A stretch of DNA of 64,000 nt from Cryobacterium sp. GrIS_2_6. Its GTDB lineage: Bacteria > Actinomycetota > Actinomycetes > Actinomycetales > Microbacteriaceae. The notes under the pieces were generated by a model. The model had not been told where the DNA came from. It was given only the letters and a program-made list of their open reading frames with translations, and made no database searches. A program made the position numbers and the translations under genes. The stretch spans positions 3,534,001 to 3,598,000 of the forward strand of contig NZ_JAXCHP010000001.1 in the NCBI RefSeq assembly GCF_035984545.1. The letters are read 5' to 3'. This document shows, one piece after another, positions 42,985 through 50,704 of the stretch (positions are counted from its first letter, which is position 1; every line of letters starts with the position of its first letter).

Positions 42985-43431
42985 TCAGGCGGGCGACTCC
43001 CAGATTTCCAGCTGGATGCCGTCGGGGTCGCGCAGGTAGGCCCATCGGGAACCGATCAGGGCGCCGGAATCGAGAGTGACGGGCGGTGCGTTGAATACCG
43101 CGCCCTTCTCGACCAGGTCCCGGTATGCCGCGTCGAGGTCCGACACTTCGAGGCACACATGCGCGCTGCCGACATCACCGTTGCTTCGATCGAAGTCGCG
43201 CCCCTCCGGGTGCCGGTATTCGAGGAACTCCAAGCGGGTGTTACCGATCAGGATCATGGAGAACGCCAGGGCGGCATCGTTTACCTGGACGCTGCGGGAG
43301 AGTGCCTCTCCCGAACCCTCGCTGACGGGACCCGGAGTGAGCCCGAACATTCGCGAATACCACTCGAAGGAGCGCTTCATGTCGCGCACCGTCACTCCGA
43401 CGTGGTGCACTCCGAGAACCTGGAAGGCCAT
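42985..43431 (-). CDS. VOC-family (glyoxalase/dioxygenase-like) protein
   Basis: A 148-residue single VOC module pair. It starts MAFQVLGVHHVGVTVRDMKRSFEWYSRMFG, with LGVHHVGV providing the first metal ligand position. SAHVCLEVSDLDAAYRDL and WAYLRDPDGIQLEIWE supply the remaining His and Glu positions. Size and ends fit methylmalonyl-CoA epimerase / lactoylglutathione lyase-like enzymes as well as small dioxygenases, so the reaction is open. ATG 43431 is supported by GGAGAG upstream. It is divergent from the ribose-type ABC operon, and a 21-bp palindrome shared with that regulon lies in between, so it may be coregulated. Confidence 0.8.
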   Translation of the reverse strand: MAFQVLGVHHVGVTVRDMKRSFEWYSRMFGLTPGPVSEGSGEALSRSVQVNDAALAFSMILIGNTRLEFLEYRHPEGRDFDRSNGDVGSAHVCLEVSDLDAAYRDLVEKGAVFNAPPVTLDSGALIGSRWAYLRDPDGIQLEIWESPA

Positions 43432-43518
43432 CTGACTCTCTCCTCTGCGTCCCGCCGTACTGCGGGTCGCTGTCGTCGTATTCTCACTCGACTCACATTC
43501 TGCTGCGTCGGGCCCGAT

Positions 43519-43539
43519 TTGTACAGTGTCACTACACAA
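43519..43539. promoter_or_regulatory. Regulon palindrome, site 1
   Basis: TTGTACAGT-GTC-ACTACACAA fits the palindrome TTGTNNAGT-N3-ACTNNACAA. It lies between the VOC gene and the ABC operon, about 157 bp upstream of site 2. The 43432-43744 gap contains these two sites and the operon promoter, and otherwise no gene. Confidence 0.65.
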
Positions 43540-43655
43540 GCCTGCACCGGTCGCGCACGCCGGATCGCGGGGGATGGTCCTTCGCAGTGGTCAAGGACGA
43601 TCGAACTTCCCCAGACCTCGGCGTTGCCGATTCTCGAATCGTTACCGGCAACTAC

Positions 43656-43696
43656 TTGTGAACAGCTCTGGACTTTTGTAAAGTGACGCTCAACAC
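43656..43696 (+). promoter_or_regulatory. ABC-operon promoter with overlapping regulon palindrome, site 2
   Basis: TTGTGA (43656-43661), a 17-base spacer and TAAAGT (43679-43684) form a good promoter. A degenerate palindrome TTGTAAAGT-GAC-GCTCAACAC (43676-43696) covers the -10 box, in the position expected for a repressor. The permease start is at 43745. Confidence 0.6.
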
Positions 43697-43744
43697 ACAG
43701 CGCGTGACATCGATGTTGCCCGGTGAGAATTGTTGGGAGAAAGC

Positions 43745-44764
43745 ATGATCGACGCAACGGCGCGTGAACCGGCGAAGCTACTCAGTTCGCGACTTGTCGT
43801 CTCCAAGGGATTCGTCACCGTCGGCGTATCCACGGTGCTGCTCTTCGTGGTCTGCGCCCTTGTCGCGCCGACGAGCGTCTCTGGCGGGGCCGTGCTCGGG
43901 ATGATCCCCTTCGCCGCCGTGCTTGCGATCGTCGGCCTCGGCCAGATGCTGGTCGTGCAGCAGGGCGGCATCGACCTCTCCATCCCCGGCGCCGTTTCGC
44001 TCGCCATCGTGATCGTGAGCCACGAGCCGGACGGTGACAACAGCAGGCTGTTGCCCGCGGTCGTTCTGGCGCTGGCCTACGCGATCGGGGCCGGCCTGCT
44101 CAATGGCTTCATGGTCGGCCGTCTCGGACTCAACTCGATCATCGCCACCCTGGGAACGAATGCGCTGCTCTTCGGGGCCGTCCTGGGTATTTCCGGCGGC
44201 ACGCCGCGCAGTACGACCAGCCTGCTGGCCGGCATTGCCGGCGGCCTGACCTGGGGCATCCCGAACTCAGCCTTCTTCGCTCTCGCCGCGCTGGCGCTCG
44301 TGACCGTCATGGTCAAGCGCACGGTAGCCGGGCGGCGTTTCGAAGCCGTCGGGGCGAACCCGCTGACTGCCCGTGCGACGGGCCTGCGCGTGACGATCCA
44401 TCAGTCGCTGGCTTTCGTGTGGGCCCAGCTGCTGTACTGCCTGGCCGGCATTCTGCTCGCCGGCATCACCAACCAGCCCACTGCCTTCCAGGGCGACGCA
44501 TACCTGCTTCCGGCGGTCGCGGTCGTCGTGCTGGGCGGCACGTCGTTGCTGGGTGGCCGCGGGTATCCCATCGCCACGGTCATCGCGGCGTTGTTTCTGA
44601 GCCAGCTCGACCAGTTCGTGCTGTCGCTCGGCGTGCCCTATGCGGTGCGCACCCTCGTGCAGGCTGCGGCCCTTGCCATCGGAGTGGCGCTGTACACGGT
44701 GGACTGGGCGGCATTCCGCCAGAGGTTCATCCGCAGGTCCCCCCGGATCGGCACCCCGGCATGA
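43745..44764 (+). CDS. Ribose-type ABC transporter permease (RbsC-like)
   Basis: A 339-residue membrane subunit of a CUT2-type importer. About eight to ten hydrophobic segments are visible (VGVSTVLLFVVCALVAP, IPFAAVLAIVGLGQMLVVQQGGIDLSIPGAVSLAIVIV). QGGIDLSIPG and NSIIATLGTNALLFGAVL are the conserved BPD_transp_2 segments, and VVVLGGTSLLGGRGYPIATVIAALFLSQL is the cytoplasmic loop contacting the ATPase. GGAGA precedes ATG 43745; an upstream GTT/TTG-type extension is unlikely. It is the first gene of the importer operon. A second permease is fused to the ATPase two genes downstream, so the pore is probably a heterodimer. Confidence 0.9.
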   Translation: MIDATAREPAKLLSSRLVVSKGFVTVGVSTVLLFVVCALVAPTSVSGGAVLGMIPFAAVLAIVGLGQMLVVQQGGIDLSIPGAVSLAIVIVSHEPDGDNSRLLPAVVLALAYAIGAGLLNGFMVGRLGLNSIIATLGTNALLFGAVLGISGGTPRSTTSLLAGIAGGLTWGIPNSAFFALAALALVTVMVKRTVAGRRFEAVGANPLTARATGLRVTIHQSLAFVWAQLLYCLAGILLAGITNQPTAFQGDAYLLPAVAVVVLGGTSLLGGRGYPIATVIAALFLSQLDQFVLSLGVPYAVRTLVQAAALAIGVALYTVDWAAFRQRFIRRSPRIGTPA

Positions 44765-44787
44765 CTGCTACACACCGGGGACAAGGT

Positions 44788-44807
44788 TTTCGACGGAGCG
44801 GTCGAAA
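44788..44807 (+). terminator. Small intercistronic hairpin after the permease gene
   Basis: TTTCGAC (44788-44794) pairs with GTCGAAA (44801-44807) around a six-base loop, in the 86 bases between permease and binding-protein genes. Probably an mRNA-processing or stability element rather than a full terminator. Confidence 0.4.
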
Positions 44808-44850
44808 TAGTGCGACAGAGGCGTCGCTCTCACAATGGAGGAAATCAAAC

Positions 44851-45963
44851 ATGAAACGTCCCAAGAGTCTCGCAATGCTCGTTATGTCCCTCGCCGCAGC
44901 TTCGCTGGCGCTCGCGGGCTGCAGCGGAACGTCATCCAACTCGGGCTCCGGCTCGACGGCGGATGCCGGAACCTCTGTGGCAGGGGCACCATCGTGGTGC
45001 GGTCCGAAGAAGATCTCCCTCGGTCTGCTCGACGGCTTCGGAGGAAACAGCTGGCGCCTGGTGACGACGGCGGCCGGTGCCGATGAGGCCAAGCTGTGCC
45101 CGAGCGTCACAAGCTACGAATACGCGGACGGCCAGGGCGACACCCAGAAGGCCATCTCGGACATCCAGGGCATGGTGGCCAAGGGCGTCAATGCGCTCGT
45201 CGTGTTCCCGGACGCCGGCCAGGCCATGCTGCCTGCCCTGCGCAGCGCATACAAGGCCGGCGTCGTGACCGTTCCTTACCGTGTCGACCCGGGCGGCAAG
45301 GACGGCGTGGACTACGACGCCTGGATCGGCGCGGATTTCGTGACCGACGGCAAGAACTGGGGCAACTGGCTCAAGACCAACCTTCCCAAAGGCGGCAATA
45401 TCCTCTTCATCAGCGGGCCGAAGGGCAACAGCCAGGCCGTCGACGAGCTGACGGGCATGAAGTCGGTGATCACCGACCCGAAGTACGTCTTCATCGGCGA
45501 GACCCCCGAGGTCACCAACTGGGACCCGGCACTCACCCAGCAGGTGCTCACCGCGGACATCGCGAAGTACCCGAAGATCGACGCCATCGTCTCGGACTTC
45601 GGTCCGTCGCTCGTGGGGGCCCTGCCGGCCTTCGCGAAGAGCGGACGTTCCGTGCCGGCCATCGTCACCTCCGACGGCAACTCCCTCGGTTGCTTCTACG
45701 CGGACAACAGCGCGGCTAACCCGGACTTCAAGCTGATGACGGTCGCCACCGGAAACGACAACGTGCGGCTCGCCGTCGACTACGCGGTCGCGAAGGCGAC
45801 CGGTGGCGTGCTCCCGACCGACACGGTCTTCAAGGCCCCGGCCTTCGAAGACTCCGTGAGCGGAAAGCCGAGCACCGTGCAGTGCAAGAAGGACCTGCCC
45901 GGCGACATCTATCTCTCGGCGAAAATGTCCCCTGAAGACCAGGCGGCCCTGCTGAAGAAGTAG
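44851..45963 (+). CDS. Ribose-type ABC transporter substrate-binding lipoprotein
   Basis: A periplasmic-binding-protein-fold receptor of 370 residues. The signal peptide MKRPKSLAMLVMSLAAASLALAGC ends in the lipobox LALAGC, so the protein is a lipoprotein on the outer membrane face. The mature part shows KKISLGLLDGFGGNSWRLVTTAAGADEAK, DGQGDTQKAISDIQGMVAKGVNALVVFPDAG and NILFISGPKGNSQAVDELTGMKSV, typical of the type 1 sugar-binding family (RbsB/peripla_BP_4). AATGGAGG lies upstream of ATG 44851. The ligand is not predictable but is likely a sugar, polyol or similar small metabolite. A strong hairpin follows the gene. Confidence 0.9.
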   Translation: MKRPKSLAMLVMSLAAASLALAGCSGTSSNSGSGSTADAGTSVAGAPSWCGPKKISLGLLDGFGGNSWRLVTTAAGADEAKLCPSVTSYEYADGQGDTQKAISDIQGMVAKGVNALVVFPDAGQAMLPALRSAYKAGVVTVPYRVDPGGKDGVDYDAWIGADFVTDGKNWGNWLKTNLPKGGNILFISGPKGNSQAVDELTGMKSVITDPKYVFIGETPEVTNWDPALTQQVLTADIAKYPKIDAIVSDFGPSLVGALPAFAKSGRSVPAIVTSDGNSLGCFYADNSAANPDFKLMTVATGNDNVRLAVDYAVAKATGGVLPTDTVFKAPAFEDSVSGKPSTVQCKKDLPGDIYLSAKMSPEDQAALLKK

Positions 45964-45983
45964 GCCAACCGGTGCCTCCATCG

Positions 45984-46010
45984 GGTCGGTCGCGATTGTC
46001 GCGACCGACC
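45984..46010 (+). terminator. Strong intercistronic hairpin after the binding-protein gene
   Basis: GGTCGGTCGCGA (45984-45995) and TCGCGACCGACC (45999-46010) form a perfect 12-bp stem with a three-base loop and no U-tract. As with the first importer in this window, it lies just downstream of the binding-protein gene and probably raises its expression over the downstream gene. Confidence 0.65.
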
Positions 46011-46060
46011 TGACGGCTGGTTCGTTCCCCACACTGCACAGACAGGAAAAGGTCACAACT

Positions 46061-48607
46061 GTGAACAACCACGACACCGTCGACGTGACGACGCCGGACA
46101 AAGTCGAGCCCGGCGCCCCCGCAACCCTCGTGATGTCCGACATCTCGAAGCTCTACTCCGGCGTCGCGGCCCTCTCGGACGTTTCCGTCGAGATCCTGCC
46201 CGGCGAAGTCCACGCCATCCTCGGTGAGAACGGCGCGGGCAAGTCGACGTTGATGAACGTGGCCTCGGGCACAGCGCAACCCGATGGGGGCAGCATCACC
46301 TTCGAGGGCACCCCGATCGGCGTGCTGACACCGGCCATCGCCGTGCAGCTCGGAATCGCGATCGTCCACCAGCATCCCGCCGTGCTCCCGGACATGACCG
46401 TCCTGGAAAATCTACAGGTCGCCCTGCCCGCCGTAGTCCTCGCGTCTGGTGCGTCGCTGGAAGCCACCGCTACGGCGCTGCTCGCCGACGCCGGCCTGAG
46501 CGTGCACCTCCAGGATCGCGTAGAACTCCTGTCCGTTGCCCAGAAGCACCTGCTCGAGATCGCCAAGGCTCTTGCCCTCAAGCCGAAACTCCTCATCCTC
46601 GACGAACCGACAGCGCCCCTCGGTCAGGGATCCGTCGACCTCCTGTTCGAACGCGTGCGCAGGTCCGTTGCGAACGGAACGGCCGTCGTCTACATCACCC
46701 ATCGCCTGGCCGAAGTCCGCGAGCTCGCCGACAAGGTGACCGTGCTGCGGGACGGCCGCGTGCGGGGCAGCGCCAGGGTCGCCGACATCACGGATGACGA
46801 ACTGCTCGCGATGATCGTGGGACGCAAGCTCGAATCGACCTTCCCGCCCAAGCACATCGGCTCGCCAGACGACGAGACGAACTTCTCGATCAACGGACTG
46901 AGTGGATCGGGATTCGCCAACATCTCGATCAGCGCCCGCCCGGGCGAGATCATCGGCATCGCCGGGGTCGTCGGAAACGGACAAAGCGAACTGATGCGCG
47001 CGCTCGCGGGTCTGGACTACTTCACGGGAACGGTCGCCATCGCCGGCAAGACCTTGAACTCCCGGCAACTCCTCCAGGAGGCGGCATACATGCCTGCCGA
47101 TCGGCACCGCGAGGGCCTCCTGATGTCCCTCTCGGTGCGCGAGAACGCCGCCGTCTCGGCACTGGCGAAGTTCAAGCGGGGACCGTTGCTCAGCCGCAAG
47201 CGGGAACTGGGCACGGTGGCCGAGACGCTCGGTTCTCTCGCGGTCAAGGCCGCATCGATGGATTCCGTCGTCTCCTCCCTGTCCGGCGGCAACCAGCAGA
47301 AGGTGGTCCTGGCGCGGGCGCTGCTCTCCGAGCCGCTGCTGGTCGTGGCCGATGAGCCGACGCAGGGCGTCGACGTGGGTGCCCGGGCCGAGATCTACCG
47401 GATCCTGCGTGAGGTCTCGGCCTCCGGCATCCCCGTCGTCGTTGCCTCCTCAGACGCGAAAGAGCTCGAGGGGTTGTGCGACCAGGTCATCGTGATGTCG
47501 CGGGGGCACGCGCTCGAAGTGCTCCAGGGCGCTGCGATCAGCGAAGAACGCATGATCCACGCCGCCGTCCGTTCGACGACCCGATCGGTGTCCGTCGTTG
47601 CGGACGCCGAGGCCTCGAAGCACTCCGGTCTCCGTCGTTTCCTGCAGGGCGACTACGCCCCCGCGGTGCTCTTGGTCGGTGTCATCGCCCTGCTCGGGTC
47701 ATTCCTGTTCAGCCAGAACGCCCGCTACCTGTCCGACTTCAATATCTACTCTGTGCTCACCCTCGTCACGGCGCTCGGTTTCATCGCCCTGGGACAGACC
47801 ATTTCGCTGCTGATCGGAGGTATCGATCTCTCCGTCGGGCCCCTCGCAGGGTTCCTCGTGGTGATCGGGTCGTTCTTCATCAATGATGACAAGTCCGTGA
47901 TGGTGATCGTCCTCGGCTTCGTGCTCATGATCGTCGTGGCCGGCATCGTCGGCGTGATCAATGGATCGCTGATCAGGTTCGCCCGGTTCACCCCCATCGC
48001 CGCCACGCTGACCGTGTACATCGCGTTGCAGGGATTCAGCTTCCTGCTCAGGAGCTCCCCAGACGGCTACATCAACTCGGCGGTCACCGGAATCATCGGG
48101 TGGCAGCTCGGGCCGGTTCCCGTTGCCTTCATCGTGCTCGTCGCGGCCACGCTCGTGACCGAGTTCTTCCTGAAGAAGCGGCGCTGGGGATGGCGGCTGC
48201 GGGCAACCGGGTCCAACGAGGAATCGGCGCGCAGGAACGGCATCAATATCAACTGGACCGTCATCCTCGCTTATGTGGCCACCTCACTGTTCGCGTTCGT
48301 GGGTGCTGTGATGCTGATGGCGCAGATCGGGGTCGGCGACCCCGCCCAGGGCGTCGGCTACACGCTGACGAGCATCACCGCGGTCGTGCTCGGTGGAACG
48401 AGTCTGCTCGGCGGGCGAGGCACCTTCATCGGCACGCTCCTCGGTTCCATCCTGTTGGTGCAGGTGCTCAACGCGACGTCTTTCCTCGGCTTGTCCCAGA
48501 TGTGGCAGTACCTGTTCCAGGGATTACTCATCCTGGTGGCGGCGATCGTCTACTCGGTCGCACGGCGCAACAACAAGCGCAGGAAGAGGTCTTTCGCGCT
48601 GAGGTAG
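46061..48607 (+). CDS. Fused ribose-type ABC ATPase and permease (RbsA-RbsC fusion)
   Basis: An 848-residue fusion. Residues about 20-250 form the first nucleotide-binding domain with Walker A GENGAGKST and Walker B LLILDEPTAPLGQG, but the signature region reads LLSVAQKHLLEIAK rather than a full LSGGQ. Residues about 265-505 form the second domain with the degenerate Walker A GVVGNGQSELMRAL, the good signature LSGGNQQKVVLARALL and Walker B LLVVADEPTQGVD. From about 525 to the end is a complete permease (LISLLIGGIDLSVGP-like GQTISLLIGGIDLSVGP, AVVLGGTSLLGGRGTFIGTLLG). RbsA and RbsC are normally separate chains. GTG 46061 follows AGGAAAAGG. Last gene of the importer operon. Confidence 0.92.
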   Translation: MNNHDTVDVTTPDKVEPGAPATLVMSDISKLYSGVAALSDVSVEILPGEVHAILGENGAGKSTLMNVASGTAQPDGGSITFEGTPIGVLTPAIAVQLGIAIVHQHPAVLPDMTVLENLQVALPAVVLASGASLEATATALLADAGLSVHLQDRVELLSVAQKHLLEIAKALALKPKLLILDEPTAPLGQGSVDLLFERVRRSVANGTAVVYITHRLAEVRELADKVTVLRDGRVRGSARVADITDDELLAMIVGRKLESTFPPKHIGSPDDETNFSINGLSGSGFANISISARPGEIIGIAGVVGNGQSELMRALAGLDYFTGTVAIAGKTLNSRQLLQEAAYMPADRHREGLLMSLSVRENAAVSALAKFKRGPLLSRKRELGTVAETLGSLAVKAASMDSVVSSLSGGNQQKVVLARALLSEPLLVVADEPTQGVDVGARAEIYRILREVSASGIPVVVASSDAKELEGLCDQVIVMSRGHALEVLQGAAISEERMIHAAVRSTTRSVSVVADAEASKHSGLRRFLQGDYAPAVLLVGVIALLGSFLFSQNARYLSDFNIYSVLTLVTALGFIALGQTISLLIGGIDLSVGPLAGFLVVIGSFFINDDKSVMVIVLGFVLMIVVAGIVGVINGSLIRFARFTPIAATLTVYIALQGFSFLLRSSPDGYINSAVTGIIGWQLGPVPVAFIVLVAATLVTEFFLKKRRWGWRLRATGSNEESARRNGININWTVILAYVATSLFAFVGAVMLMAQIGVGDPAQGVGYTLTSITAVVLGGTSLLGGRGTFIGTLLGSILLVQVLNATSFLGLSQMWQYLFQGLLILVAAIVYSVARRNNKRRKRSFALR

Positions 48608-48629
48608 GCCGTCGGGACCCTGGTTCCAG

Positions 48630-48672
48630 ACGAAGGACCGCCGGGCACGATTTGTGCCAGGCGGTTCTTCGT
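48630..48672. terminator. Bidirectional terminator after the ABC fusion gene
   Basis: A 13-bp outer stem (48630-48642 with 48660-48672, one G-T pair) continues inward as GGCAC/GTGCC around a five-base loop. It lies between the converging importer and beta-hydroxyacid dehydrogenase genes. Confidence 0.75.
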
Positions 48673-48684
48673 GCCCGAGAGGGC

Positions 48685-49563
48685 TCAGTCCGAGGTGCTG
48701 AGCACCCGGGTGATCTCGGCGATGGCCGACCAGTCGAGGGGCGCGAGTTCGGGATCGGCCAGAGCCCGCTCGAACATGTCGCGCAGGACGGGCGCCGTCG
48801 GGAGCACGACGCCGCTCGCAGCAGCAGCCCGCTCCGCGAGGGACAGGTCCTTGAGGCCGAGCCCCACGCTGAAACCGGGCGGGCTGTATGCCTTGCGGGC
48901 GATGAGGCTTCCGTAGCCCGTGTACACGCTGCCCGTGAATGCGGCATCGGTCAGGATCTCGACGAAGGTCATGGCGTCGACTCCGCCGTGTTCGACCAGG
49001 GTCACCGATTCTGCGAGGGCCTGGAGCGCGTGGATGAGGTTGTAGTTCACGCCGATCTTGACCAGGCTTGCCGTGCTCGGCCGCTCGCCGACGACCCAGG
49101 TGCGCTTACCGATCGCGTCGAGCCAGGACTGCGCCCGGGCCGTTGCGCTCTTCGTACCTGCTGCGACCACATTGAGTCTCCCCGCGGCCGCGATGTCGGA
49201 CCGGCCGAGGACTGGAGCCGCCACGTAGTCGATCCCGGCAAGGGAGTGCAGGTCGGTCAGCCGGTCCGTTGCCTCGACGCTGAGCGTGGCGCAGTTGATG
49301 TGCAGGGTGCCGGCCGGCGCATCCGCGAGGGCCTCCGCACTGAAGACGGCCTCGGCGGCCGCGTCATTGGCGAGCATCGAGATCACGGTACCGACGCCGA
49401 GGGCGTCGGCGATGGAGACCGCCCGGGTGGCGCCGGCCGCGACGAGGGCGTCCACCGCACCGGGCGATCGGTTCCAGACGTGTACCGAATGGCCGGACTC
49501 TATGAGGCGGTCTGCCATGGCAGAGCCCATTTCGCCGAGCCCGATGACACTGATGTCCGACAT
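48685..49563 (-). CDS. Beta-hydroxyacid dehydrogenase (3-hydroxyisobutyrate dehydrogenase family)
   Basis: A 292-residue NAD(P)-dependent dehydrogenase. The cofactor motif is ISVIGLGEMGSAMADRLIESGH (residues 4-25), and Arg in VWNRSP at strand 2 suggests NADP. GTLHINCATLSVEATDRL corresponds to the substrate-binding loop, usually DaPVSG-like later as YVAAPVLGRSDIAAAGRL. The catalytic Lys is expected in LVKIGVNYNLI (about residue 168). Family members oxidise 3-hydroxyisobutyrate, tartronate semialdehyde, hydroxybutyrate or sugar acids. A copy of the 21-bp regulon palindrome lies upstream (49662-49682), linking it to the importer and to the divergent SDR operon. Confidence 0.88.
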   Translation of the reverse strand: MSDISVIGLGEMGSAMADRLIESGHSVHVWNRSPGAVDALVAAGATRAVSIADALGVGTVISMLANDAAAEAVFSAEALADAPAGTLHINCATLSVEATDRLTDLHSLAGIDYVAAPVLGRSDIAAAGRLNVVAAGTKSATARAQSWLDAIGKRTWVVGERPSTASLVKIGVNYNLIHALQALAESVTLVEHGGVDAMTFVEILTDAAFTGSVYTGYGSLIARKAYSPPGFSVGLGLKDLSLAERAAAASGVVLPTAPVLRDMFERALADPELAPLDWSAIAEITRVLSTSD

Positions 49564-49661
49564 AGTTCACGCCTTCCAGATTGTCTTGCGGTTTCCGGAT
49601 CCCGAGTGCCGGCCACCGGCCGGGTGCTCCGTCGCGCCGGATTGTGGCGCAACCGGTCGCT

Positions 49662-49682
49662 GTGTGCAGTTCCAGTGAACAC
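49662..49682. promoter_or_regulatory. Regulon palindrome, site 3
   Basis: GTGTGCAGT-TCC-AGTGAACAC matches TTGTNNAGT-N3-ACTNNACAA at 13 of 15 or so specified positions allowing end changes. It lies about 100 bases upstream of the minus-strand beta-hydroxyacid dehydrogenase. The weakest of the four sites. Confidence 0.4.
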
Positions 49683-49778
49683 TACCGTGAGTTCCCGGTC
49701 TGCTCAACGTGATTCCCCCGGAATGGCAGTGGTCGCTTGATAAACCCGACTCCGCTGAGTTGAATGTCAAGCAACACC

Positions 49779-49807
49779 TTGTGCAGTGAGACTGTACAAA
49801 ATAGTAT
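49779..49807 (+). promoter_or_regulatory. SDR-operon promoter with overlapping regulon palindrome, site 4
   Basis: TTGTGC (49779-49784), a 17-base spacer and TAGTAT (49802-49807) form a promoter. The palindrome TTGTGCAGT-GAG-ACTGTACAA (49779-49799) covers the -35 box and spacer, so binding would block polymerase. It is nearly the reverse complement of site 1. The 49564-49867 gap has no gene. Confidence 0.68.
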
Positions 49808-49867
49808 TGCTGCGAGACCCCGGCCCCGACCGGACACCAGACTTCGTACTGCAAAGGAACAGAACAC

Positions 49868-50647
49868 GTGGGCATTCGACTTGCCGAAAAGACCGTCGTC
49901 GTCACAGGCGGCGCATCCGGAATCGGAGCCGCCATCGCCAGGGGCGTGGCCGCCGAAGGCGCGAACGTGATGATCGTCGACCTCGACCTGGCGGCAGGCC
50001 AGCGGATCGCGGATGACATCGTGGCGCACGGCGGTGCGGCGGCGGCTGCGCAGGCGGACGTCACGGACCGCTTAGCGGTGCGGTCCGCCGTCGAGGCTAC
50101 CGTCTCCCGCTTCGGCCGCCTCGACGTCTACTTCAATAACGCCGGCATGAACTCACCCATGAGGTTCCTCGAGATCACTGAACGGAATTTCGAGCTCGTG
50201 ATGAAGGTCAATGCGCTCGGGGTGCTCATCGGTACCCAGGAGGCCGCGAAGCAATACATCGCCCAGGGTGGGGGCGGCAAGGTGATCAACACCGCTTCGA
50301 TCGCGGGCAGGACCGGCTTCCCCAATTTCGCACCGTACAGCGCGGCCAAGGCGGCAGTGATCTCCCTCACCCAGGCGGCGGCACGAGCCCTCGCCCCCGA
50401 GGGGATCACCGTCAATGCCTTCGCACCGGGTGTCGTCGCCACTCCGCTCTGGACGAAGCTCGACGCCGAGCTCGCCGAGATGGGGGCCGGCGACTCCGGC
50501 TTCGACTCGATGGCCGGCGACATCCTGCTGGGCCGGCCTGCCGTGCCCGAAGACATCGTGCCCACAGCGGTATTCCTCGCCGCGAGAGATTCCGACTACA
50601 TCACGGGTCAGGTCATCCCCATCGAGGGCGGCATGATCCTCGTCTGA
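49868..50647 (+). CDS. Short-chain dehydrogenase of the importer regulon
   Basis: A classical 259-residue SDR. The cofactor motif is VVVTGGASGIGAAIARGV (residues about 9-26), and Asp in VMIVDLDL indicates NAD. FNNAGMNSP, the Ser in NTASIAG and YSAAKAA form the active site. DYITGQVIPIEGGMILV is the usual C-terminus of polyol and butanediol dehydrogenase-like SDRs. AAAGGA precedes GTG 49868. It is first in an operon with the M24 protein and two or three zinc dehydrogenases, so a step in oxidation of a hydroxylated substrate brought in by the importer is inferred. Confidence 0.88.
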   Translation: MGIRLAEKTVVVTGGASGIGAAIARGVAAEGANVMIVDLDLAAGQRIADDIVAHGGAAAAAQADVTDRLAVRSAVEATVSRFGRLDVYFNNAGMNSPMRFLEITERNFELVMKVNALGVLIGTQEAAKQYIAQGGGGKVINTASIAGRTGFPNFAPYSAAKAAVISLTQAAARALAPEGITVNAFAPGVVATPLWTKLDAELAEMGAGDSGFDSMAGDILLGRPAVPEDIVPTAVFLAARDSDYITGQVIPIEGGMILV

Positions 50648-50704
50648 TCCGGCAGCCCGCCCACCGACACTCTGCACGACACTCAGCAAAGGAATGACAC
50701 GACC

